Part shown: positions 1 to 4,860 of the stretch, in pieces
Position numbering within the stretch: the stretch's first letter is position 1
How the letters are laid out: the number at the start of each line of letters is the position of its first letter
From: Candidatus Methanocomedens sp.
GTDB taxonomy: Archaea; Halobacteriota; Methanosarcinia; Methanosarcinales; Methanocomedenaceae
Length of the DNA: 5,107 nucleotides
Reading direction: 5' to 3'
Assembly (NCBI GenBank): GCA_013374385.1
Contig: QBUR01000092.1
Location: 1-5,107, forward strand
The notes under the pieces: generated by a model
What the model saw: only the letters and a program-made list of their open reading frames with translations
The model's database searches: none
Told to the model about the DNA's origin: nothing
Program-made: the position numbers and the translations under genes

Positions 1-25
1 TTCCCGCTCCTATTTTAATTCTTTA

Positions 26-46
26 AAAGAGCTGCTTCGGCTTTTT
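26..46 (+). terminator. possible hairpin with T-tract (plus-strand terminator)
   Basis: Bases 26-34 can pair with 38-46 (core AGC at 30-32 with GCT at 40-42, two G-U wobbles), leaving a 3-nt loop, and the 3' arm ends in TTTTT at 42-46. This could end a plus-strand gene lying left of the window. The stem is weak and archaeal termination depends mainly on the U-tract, so this is tentative. Confidence 0.25.
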
Positions 47-77
47 ATAGCATCTTATCCGAACGTAAAATAACTAT

Positions 78-98
78 CCCCGTATTGACAATACGGGG
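78..98. repeat. perfect 10-bp inverted repeat (CCCCGTATTG / CAATACGGGG)
   Basis: CCCCGTATTG at 78-87 and its exact reverse complement CAATACGGGG at 89-98 are separated by one A. As RNA this would fold into a strong GC-closed hairpin with a small loop made by opening the innermost pair. As DNA it is a near-continuous palindrome that a dimeric regulator could bind. On the minus strand it is followed by a moderately T-rich run, so it may act as a distal terminator or RNA 3'-end stabiliser. It could also be a copy of a dispersed palindromic element. Confidence 0.65.
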
Positions 99-281
99 TC
101 TTCGTATACTTAAACAAAACGATTTGTTCCTTTGAATCCTGTTTAATGTTTATTTATCAGAAAACTTGTGAAACATGAAATTATCATACTAACCCATTCA
201 CCATATTATTGCAATCCTAATATTAAGTTTACATTAAGGTGCAAGTATCCTACACCAGTTTTCGACACCTGATGAGATTGA

Positions 282-297
282 ATTTCGCTAAAAAAGA
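282..297 (-). terminator. probable U-tract terminator behind the mfnD-like gene
   Basis: On the minus strand, about 29 bases after the TAA stop at 326-324, the sequence reads TTC followed by six T (295-290). Archaeal RNA polymerase ends transcripts at U-rich tracts without needing a hairpin, and no convincing stem precedes this run. The position behind the gene is the main support. Confidence 0.35.
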
Positions 298-323
298 ATA
301 GTACAATCAACAAAATGGTAAGA

Positions 324-1265
324 TTACAATATCCAATCAATGTTACCATGTCCCAGGTCTGTCTTGGTAAAACTGAATTCACCCGTTATCCCCACACTAT
401 CCGGCAGTCCCCCAAAACCGGCACCCAACAACAACTCACCCAGCCCTGCATCCATCACCTTCTCTATGCCGATAATAGAGGTGGTCGGCCTGGGGTTCAC
501 ATCTATGACCCAGGGCTCATCACCCAACACAATGTCCACACCTACGTATCCCCTGCAACCCAGCGCCTGGGCAGTGTGTATTGCAACCTCAAATATCTCA
601 TAATTCCTGCCGCAGTCGATACCCACAGTGCCGCCATCGTACATTATATCACTCCCTATTGTGACATTCTGCTCGTTTACGGTAAGAGGGAGGGCAGTAT
701 CTCCCACTACCAGACTGGCACTCAGATGCCGGCCCTCGATATATCTGGTTGCCACAAAACCATCCGGTATCATGGTGGCGCAGGAATACCTGGTCAGGGT
801 GGTATCTTCTGAAGCACAGCCCCACCTTGGTTTGAGCACTACCCTGTCGCCCAGTGAAAATACATCCTGCCCACCGGATATGATTGTATCGGGAACCTTT
901 ATTCCTTCTTTTTCCAGTATCCTGGTACATTCCAGTTTATCTGCACATACCCTGACCGAACCTGAAGGACATCCCAGGTTTACAGTATTCTTCTCAACCA
1001 GCTCGGTCAGGTCTCCCAGCAGTTCATCGGGTGCCACCACCAGGCCGGCGTCGCACTTGCTGGAGAGTTGCTCTACTGTCCGTTCAAAATTATCTGTCTT
1101 AACTGCGGTTCCTGATTGCAATATTGTGCCGGTGGTGGGGTAGAGTACCTTGTGCCCTGCGGCAGTGAAACTCCTGACAAGGACGTCCAGCATGGCCCTG
1201 CCTTCCAGGAGTATGGTGCCGCCTTCTCCGGCGCCCACTGCGTATTCGGCTATCATTATGTCCAT
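324..1265 (-). CDS. mfnD: ATP-grasp ligase, probable tyramine--L-glutamate ligase
   Basis: The 313-residue product is an ATP-grasp enzyme of the COG1821/MfnD type. MfnD joins tyramine to the gamma-carboxyl of glutamate, using ATP, in the cytoplasmic synthesis of the C1 carrier methanofuran. Visible landmarks are the N-terminal EYAVGAG segment (residues 7-13), VVAPDE (76-81), the GCPSGSVRVCADKLECTR stretch (98-115) that opens the ATP-grasp core, the nucleotide-binding VVLKPRWGC (142-150), YIEGRHLSAS (175-184), and the metal-binding end GYVGVD...WVIDVNPRPTT (239-262). D255 and N257 are likely Mg ligands. Length fits the family. ATG at 1265 is used, but ATG at 1256 (Met4) is equally plausible because relatives begin just before the EYA segment. 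Neither start has a Shine-Dalgarno, suggesting a leaderless transcript. The gene is divergent from surE. Another COG1821 amine-amino-acid ligase cannot be excluded; the ATP-grasp assignment is firm, the substrate is inferred from the family. Confidence 0.8.
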   Translation of the reverse strand: MDIMIAEYAVGAGEGGTILLEGRAMLDVLVRSFTAAGHKVLYPTTGTILQSGTAVKTDNFERTVEQLSSKCDAGLVVAPDELLGDLTELVEKNTVNLGCPSGSVRVCADKLECTRILEKEGIKVPDTIISGGQDVFSLGDRVVLKPRWGCASEDTTLTRYSCATMIPDGFVATRYIEGRHLSASLVVGDTALPLTVNEQNVTIGSDIMYDGGTVGIDCGRNYEIFEVAIHTAQALGCRGYVGVDIVLGDEPWVIDVNPRPTTSIIGIEKVMDAGLGELLLGAGFGGLPDSVGITGEFSFTKTDLGHGNIDWIL

Positions 1266-1321
1266 GGTGTGAATAACAAGTCTTATTCAACATTAATGTT
1301 ATCAAATACCGCAGGAATAAC
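1266..1321. promoter_or_regulatory. divergent intergenic region with palindromic, possibly shared core promoter
   Basis: These 56 bases must hold the promoters of both the leftward ATP-grasp gene and rightward surE. AACATTAATGTT at 1289-1300 is a perfect 12-bp palindrome centred at 1294.5, about 29 bases from the ATG at 1265 and about 27 from the ATG at 1322. That is the usual distance of an archaeal TATA element from the transcription start, so one AT-rich element could serve two leaderless transcripts. GAATAAC occurs twice as a direct repeat (1271-1277 and 1315-1321), and GAATAA at 1271-1276 is inverted as TTATTC at 1283-1288, so regulator binding is possible. AGGA at 1313-1316 is a weak ribosome-binding candidate for surE. 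Confidence 0.4.
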
Positions 1322-2110
1322 ATGACAAAAAAAATACTTGTAACCAATGACGACGGAGTCTATGCTGCCGGGATAAAGGCGGCATACCAGTGCGTACATG
1401 ACCTGGGCGAAGTGACCGTCGTAGCACCGTCCATGCAAAAAAGTGGGGTGGGGCGCAGCATTTCAATTTTTGAACCCCTCAGGATAAACCAGGCAGGAGT
1501 GGACGGCATGCAAGCATATGCCGTGGGCGGTACCCCTACCGATTCGGTGATACTGGGCATATTCTCGATATTGAAAGCCATGCCAGATCTGGTGTTATCA
1601 GGGTTCAATATAGGCGAGAACATCAGTACCGACAGTGTGACCACTTCCGGCACCATCGGTGCAGCAATGGAAGCGGCCAGTTACGGTATTCCCGCCATTG
1701 CCGCATCCATACAGGTACTGGACGAGGGCGACAAATTCGATGACTTGCGCGCCTATGAATACGATTTTCAGGTTGGCATCCAGGTAGTGAACCGCATAGC
1801 CAGGAATGTACTTGAGATGGGTCTGCCCCCAGGTGTGGACCTGCTCAATGTCAATATACCCAGGCATGGGGCCCCTGATACTGAGATTGAGGTGACCAGG
1901 CTTGCGCGCAAGATATTCAAGACATCGGTACAGGAACGGCACGACCCCAGGGGCCGGCCATATTACTGGATTGACGGCGACCTGATACATGACGATGAGG
2001 ACGGCACAGACGTACATGCTATCATGAAGTGCGGGCACATTTCGGTAACACCAATAACATTGGACTCGACGGCGCCCGTAGATTTCAGCAAACTTGAACA
2101 ACTTTTTTGA
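1322..2110 (+). CDS. surE: 5'/3'-nucleotidase SurE
   Basis: The 262-residue product is a SurE-family metal-dependent phosphatase that removes phosphate from nucleoside 5'- and 3'-monophosphates in the cytoplasm. The family fingerprint is complete: ILVTNDDG at residues 5-12 with metal-binding D10 and D11, APSMQKSGVGRS at 35-46 with S41 as the expected metal ligand, AVGGTPTDSV at 67-76, SGFNIGEN at 93-100 with metal-binding N96, SGTIGAAMEA at 109-118, and the C-terminal SVTPI at 241-245. Length is typical. The start is the only ATG before the conserved strand and is preceded by weak AGGA at 1313-1316. The TGA stop is directly followed by the transporter gene, so the two are probably co-transcribed. 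The gene is intact. Family assignment is near certain; the physiological nucleotide is not determined by sequence. Confidence 0.96.
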   Translation: MTKKILVTNDDGVYAAGIKAAYQCVHDLGEVTVVAPSMQKSGVGRSISIFEPLRINQAGVDGMQAYAVGGTPTDSVILGIFSILKAMPDLVLSGFNIGENISTDSVTTSGTIGAAMEAASYGIPAIAASIQVLDEGDKFDDLRAYEYDFQVGIQVVNRIARNVLEMGLPPGVDLLNVNIPRHGAPDTEIEVTRLARKIFKTSVQERHDPRGRPYYWIDGDLIHDDEDGTDVHAIMKCGHISVTPITLDSTAPVDFSKLEQLF

Positions 2111-2115
2111 GTGAT
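2109..2115 (+). promoter_or_regulatory. ribosome-binding site GAGTGAT that favours the ATG at 2120
   Basis: GAGTGAT matches the archaeal GGAGGTGAT signal closely and lies 4 bases before ATG 2120. It overlaps the surE TGA stop, and the alternative GTG start at 2111 falls inside it. This favours ATG 2120 as the transporter's start and points to translational coupling with surE. Confidence 0.5.
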
Positions 2116-2119
2116 TATA

Positions 2120-3268
2120 ATGAACAGTGAAGTAAAACCATACGCTCATCTGCTTGACCGCATAATGCTCTATACGTCAGTGTTTGTCATAATGGGGCTG
2201 TCTGATGCAGCTATTCCCATCCTGCCGGAACTCGCTGACAGCACCCTGCTGGCCAACGGCGCTGCATCCAGCCTGATATTTTCATCATTTTTTATCGGGG
2301 CACTGATGACCATGATGCCTTTTGGAGTGCTGGCAGATGCATACGGCCACAGGCTGTTCATTGTAATCGGCATATTTCTGTCATTGATTTCAGGTATAAC
2401 AATCATTGTCTCAGATAATGTATGGGTGATAGTTGCCGCCCGTTTTGTTGAAGGAGTAGGATGTGGTGCATTCTTCCCTGCCGCATTTGCAATGCTTTCA
2501 GATTTCAAGAAACGAGGACAGTATTTTGGGGAATTCAACTCACTGCTCAACCTGGGACTGGCTGCCGGAATGGGAATGGCAGGGATACTGGTAGCATCAG
2601 GCACGAAAAACGGCCTTATACTGTTTGTAGGGCTGATGGTTCCGGTGTTTAATGTATCCATTATGGTTTTGGTGAACAACGGTCTGGGTAACCCTGTATC
2701 GAATAAGAACGAAATCATATCTGTGCTGGTCAGGTCAAAATCAATTTTTATGCATACCGAATATCTGCAGATCTGGTTGCTATCTTTCGTGCTGTTCGGA
2801 AGCAGCGGAGTACTCATAGCCTTGTACCCTGATTTCAGTATAGGATTCCTTGATAAAGGTGCACTGGGTATGTATCTGGCCAGCGTGTATCTGAGTGCAA
2901 TGGTTACATCGCTAATAGGGGGCAGGTTACGGATCCGAAGGGATTACCTTGTCAGGGCAGGTATGGGCATAACTGGTGTGGGTGCACTGGCAGCGATGTT
3001 TCATCCCCTCGGGCTGACTTTGATGGGGGCTGGTTCGGGTCTGGGACTGGTAGGTCTTGTCACAAGTGTATCACACCTGGACATTGAAAAGGGACTGGCC
3101 ATGGGGATATTCAATACTTACACTTATGCCGGGCTGGGGATGGTTCCATTGGTCAGTGGACTTATGTTATCCACGCTTGATTATAGCGGGGTTTTCATCC
3201 TGAATGTTATCCTGATGATGGCAATGGTATTCTTGCCAATGAGTGCCTTAAAGCAAGGACAAATATAA
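2120..3268 (+). CDS. MFS-family transporter (12 predicted membrane helices)
   Basis: From the ATG at 2120 the product has 382 residues (385 if GTG 2111 is used; numbering below uses the longer form). It is a major facilitator superfamily secondary transporter of the cytoplasmic membrane. The hydropathy pattern suggests twelve helices, roughly at 20-40, 52-75, 82-102, 105-128, 143-162, 168-188, 219-240, 250-270, 280-297, 302-320, 330-350 and 358-377. The MFS signature motif A is clear between helices 2 and 3 as GVLADAYGHR (72-81), with the key Asp76. A degenerate counterpart, GGRLRIRRD, lies at 270-278 in the second half. A charged linker at about 190-216 separates the two halves. Arg111 in VAARFVEGVGCGAFFP (108-123) matches the helix-4 motif B position. 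Substrate and direction cannot be read from sequence. Immediate coupling to surE might suggest export of a nucleoside or related product, but this is only inference. Confidence 0.88.
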   Translation: MNSEVKPYAHLLDRIMLYTSVFVIMGLSDAAIPILPELADSTLLANGAASSLIFSSFFIGALMTMMPFGVLADAYGHRLFIVIGIFLSLISGITIIVSDNVWVIVAARFVEGVGCGAFFPAAFAMLSDFKKRGQYFGEFNSLLNLGLAAGMGMAGILVASGTKNGLILFVGLMVPVFNVSIMVLVNNGLGNPVSNKNEIISVLVRSKSIFMHTEYLQIWLLSFVLFGSSGVLIALYPDFSIGFLDKGALGMYLASVYLSAMVTSLIGGRLRIRRDYLVRAGMGITGVGALAAMFHPLGLTLMGAGSGLGLVGLVTSVSHLDIEKGLAMGIFNTYTYAGLGMVPLVSGLMLSTLDYSGVFILNVILMMAMVFLPMSALKQGQI

Positions 3269-3270
3269 GA

Positions 3271-3317
3271 TAAGAATAAAATTAAAAATAAGGAGGGAGG
3301 GCTCAAAAAGTGAGCCC
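3271..3317 (-). terminator. hairpin plus T-rich tract ending the minus-strand cluster
   Basis: GGGCTCA at 3299-3305 pairs perfectly with TGAGCCC at 3311-3317 over a 5-nt loop. Read on the minus strand, the hairpin is followed by a pyrimidine run and then a tract rich in T (about 3290 down to 3271, including TTTTT at 3288-3284). The lipoprotein's TGA stop lies within the stem. The plus strand has no comparable T-tract, so this serves the minus-strand operon rather than the transporter gene ending at 3268. Confidence 0.6.
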
Positions 3318-3563
3318 GTCGAGTTCAGTAAAACTCATATCCTCAACATTTTCCATATCTTCAAGTAGTGCATCCAGTTCAGCCATATCTGATTCGATGG
3401 TGGATATCTCGCTGTCCATTATATCCCCGGTGGCTGCCAGTGTCGCTGATGGCGTGGGTGCGGTTGTGTCAACCCCGGGTGCTTCTTCCTGTGGTGAAGT
3501 GCAACCGGACACTGCCAGACCTGTTACTAATACTGCCAGTACCATGATATTTAGCAGTTTCAT
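3303..3563 (-). CDS. small acidic lipoprotein of unknown function
   Basis: The 86-residue product begins with MK, a hydrophobic stretch at residues 4-18 and a lipobox-like AVSGC at 17-21, so Cys21 is the likely lipid-modified N-terminus of the mature protein. After it come a Pro/Thr/Ala-rich linker (about 23-45) and a strongly acidic helical segment (about 47-80) rich in Asp, Glu, Met and Leu. No enzymatic motif is visible. Its ATG (3563-3561) overlaps the TGA of the upstream gene as ATGA. GGAGTGGAT at 3577-3569, five bases before the ATG, is a good ribosome-binding site. This arrangement implies translational coupling with the secreted coiled-coil protein, so both probably act at the outer face of the membrane. 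I do not recognise the family. The short acidic tail could bind cations or a partner protein. Confidence 0.75.
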   Translation of the reverse strand: MKLLNIMVLAVLVTGLAVSGCTSPQEEAPGVDTTAPTPSATLAATGDIMDSEISTIESDMAELDALLEDMENVEDMSFTELDGLTF

Positions 3564-4459
3564 GCTTCATCCACTCCGGTCATTGGTGCCCAGTTGCTTT
3601 TCATGGTCTGCCCGCCATCAGGTGTGGCAGTGTAGGTGCCATTACCTTTGAGTACTGCGCTGCCTGAACCTTCGGCTGTCAGTTCGATATCGTCACCGTT
3701 TATGGTCACAGTGATACTGCTGCCGCTGATGGTGGCTGTACCATCGAAACCACTGTATTTGACAGTGCCGTCATTCATTTCTGTTCTGGTGCCGTTGCCG
3801 GTCACTTCGATTTCTGCATCAACATCATAGTCGGCTATGGTCAGTACACCGCTTTTTGCACTTACTTCGATGTCCATGTCACCAGAGATGGTTACTTTAC
3901 CATTGCCAGAAGCGGTTAGTGTACCTGTAACTCTCAGATCAACAGAGCCAGGTCTGTGCTGCTTGAGTTCGGCAAAGATGTCCCTTAATATGGAGTTTGC
4001 TTCCCTGAGTGCCTGATTTGCATCCCTTATCTGTAAATTTGCTTCTCTTAAGAACTGGGTTGCTTCAACAACATTTGTGAGTTGTCCCACGTCATTGAAC
4101 CCTGTGTGTTCGCCGAACAGTTCGTTGGCATTTTCATGGCTGGCTATTGCTTCATTAAGTGCATCATTATAGTCATCCAGCAGGCGTTCCAGTTTGGTGG
4201 TGTCCTCACCGGCTGCGTTCAACCTGTCAATTTCATCCTGGATGCGCTCTGCAATGGATTCACTGCGTTCAAGGAAAGCATCGACCTTGTTGTTCACTGT
4301 ACCCATGACGAAATACCTTGATTCCGTATGGATATGTTGCCATATATCCCTGAGTTCCTTTACGATGGCCTGGAAATCTTCCATTGTTTCTGCAGATTCT
4401 ACATCACCTTTCAGGTCTTCCAGATTGTTAATATATTCCTCAAAATTCTCTGATGCCAA
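3560..4459 (-). CDS. helical plus beta-repeat protein, C-terminal 299 residues of a secreted protein
   Basis: This is the longest uninterrupted frame in the locus. It nominally starts at TTG 4459, but that codon has no ribosome-binding site and the frame stays open and protein-like back to 4600, so the TTG is probably not the native start. Residues 1-168 are almost entirely helical and rich in Glu, Asp, Asn and Ala, with heptad-like stretches at about 57-80, 86-113 and 132-168. Residues 172-290 switch to a Thr/Gly/Ser-rich beta domain with alternating hydrophobic residues and recurring short motifs: SGNGKVTISG (184-193), TGNGTRT (220-226), FDGTATISG (238-246) and LKGNGTY (270-276). There is no cysteine and no catalytic motif. 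The composition suits an extracellular structural, adhesive or filament-associated role. It ends at a TGA overlapping the lipoprotein start. I recall similar sequences in Methanosarcinales but cannot name a family. Confidence 0.7.
   Translation of the reverse strand: MASENFEEYINNLEDLKGDVESAETMEDFQAIVKELRDIWQHIHTESRYFVMGTVNNKVDAFLERSESIAERIQDEIDRLNAAGEDTTKLERLLDDYNDALNEAIASHENANELFGEHTGFNDVGQLTNVVEATQFLREANLQIRDANQALREANSILRDIFAELKQHRPGSVDLRVTGTLTASGNGKVTISGDMDIEVSAKSGVLTIADYDVDAEIEVTGNGTRTEMNDGTVKYSGFDGTATISGSSITVTINGDDIELTAEGSGSAVLKGNGTYTATPDGGQTMKSNWAPMTGVDEA
3569..3577 (-). promoter_or_regulatory. ribosome-binding site of the small lipoprotein gene
   Basis: GGAGTGGAT on the minus strand matches seven of nine positions of GGAGGTGAT and sits five bases before the ATG at 3563. 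It lies inside the end of the upstream coding region and supports the small gene being translated. Confidence 0.55.
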
Positions 4460-4860
4460 GAAGGGGGCATATCCATTATCTTCAGATTCTTGTGCCCGTA
4501 TTATAAGTATTTCAAGATGTGTTATTGCGTAATCGATAGAACGGACCAGGTGGTTTTTCGTTGCCTGTTTAAGGGCAAATATATTGTCCCGTGTTCTGTC
4601 TTATTTAAGCTGTCCCTTGCATCCTGGAACTCATCCTTTGAGTCCTGGTAAGACTCTCTGACATCTTCTAATCTGTCAGAATTTGTCTGGTATTTATCCA
4701 GAACAACCTAATACTGATCTCTTGGGGTTTCAGCATAGGCTACTGCTGGTACGAACATTCCTATTAATAGCATCAATGTGGCAAACATTGCAAACACTGA
4801 GGCTTTTCTTGATGTTTTACTTTTTTTTTGTAACATAAACCCTGAACCCTCTGATTTTAT

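Larger units (their letters stand above)
1..323. other. AT-rich gene-free region downstream of the mfnD-like gene
   Basis: I see no convincing reading frame on either strand, no tRNA or rRNA fold, and no mobile-element protein here. The stretch is clearly more AT-rich than the genes to its right. It holds a perfect inverted repeat at 78-98, a short second inverted repeat (AACAAA at 113-118 and TTTGTT at 123-128), a weak hairpin with a T-tract at 26-46, and an A-run at 290-295 that reads as a U-tract behind the minus-strand gene ending at 324. It is best read as the 3' flank of that gene plus the flank of an unseen neighbour to the left. Confidence 0.6.
3560..4836 (-). pseudogene. full-length secreted coiled-coil/beta-repeat gene interrupted by TAG and a frameshift
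   Basis: The gene's real start appears to be ATG 4836, preceded by GAGGGTT at 4851-4845. It encodes a basic N-terminus, a hydrophobic core and an AYA cleavage site (residues 33-35), a standard Sec signal peptide. Codon 43 (4710-4708) is TAG. The same frame then continues as coiled coil (VVLDKYQTNSDRLEDVRESY and on to about residue 79). At about 4602-4599 the protein sense moves to the -1 frame, where DRTRDNIFALKQA and then HLVRSIDYAITHLEIL continue into the frame open to 3560. A TAA at 4603-4601 blocks that frame further upstream. Adding one base gives exactly 425 codons plus stop, so a single missing base explains the shift. Gln is a natural guess for codon 43 (CAG to TAG). The causes could be sequence error, true decay, or a pyrrolysine codon for the TAG. 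A run of nine A lies at codons 3-6 (4829-4821). Confidence 0.7.

Noticed and set aside
113..128. AACAAA / TTTGTT inverted repeat as a regulatory site
   Set aside because: A six-base arm of A and T in AT-rich DNA is expected by chance, and no gene start lies near it.
315..812. Plus-strand open frame of 165 codons
   Set aside because: It lies wholly antisense to the ATP-grasp gene, has no domain-like sequence, and is a shadow of that gene's codon usage. The same applies to the plus-strand frames at 340-603 and 628-1143.
324..1265. Assignment as pyrrolysine-synthesis PylC, prompted by the nearby in-frame TAG
   Set aside because: PylC is also ATP-grasp, but the length, the EYA N-terminus and the end motif fit the COG1821/MfnD type better, and no other pyl gene is in the window.
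1598..2149. Minus-strand open frame of 183 codons
   Set aside because: It is antisense to surE, which has a complete set of family motifs. The antisense product shows no recognisable motif.
2170..2817. Minus-strand open frame of 215 codons
   Set aside because: It is antisense to the MFS gene. The opposite strand of membrane-protein genes often stays open by composition alone.
3310..3651. Plus-strand frame with a GTG start about 10 bases after a Shine-Dalgarno-like AAGGAGGGAGGG (3290-3300)
   Set aside because: The purine run looks attractive, but the product is a low-complexity Ser-rich antisense of the acidic lipoprotein gene. The purine run also belongs to the minus-strand terminator region.
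4459..4459. TTG at 4459 as the true start of the coiled-coil protein
   Set aside because: No ribosome-binding site precedes it. Protein-like sequence continues in frame to 4600, and a signal peptide with a good start lies at 4836.
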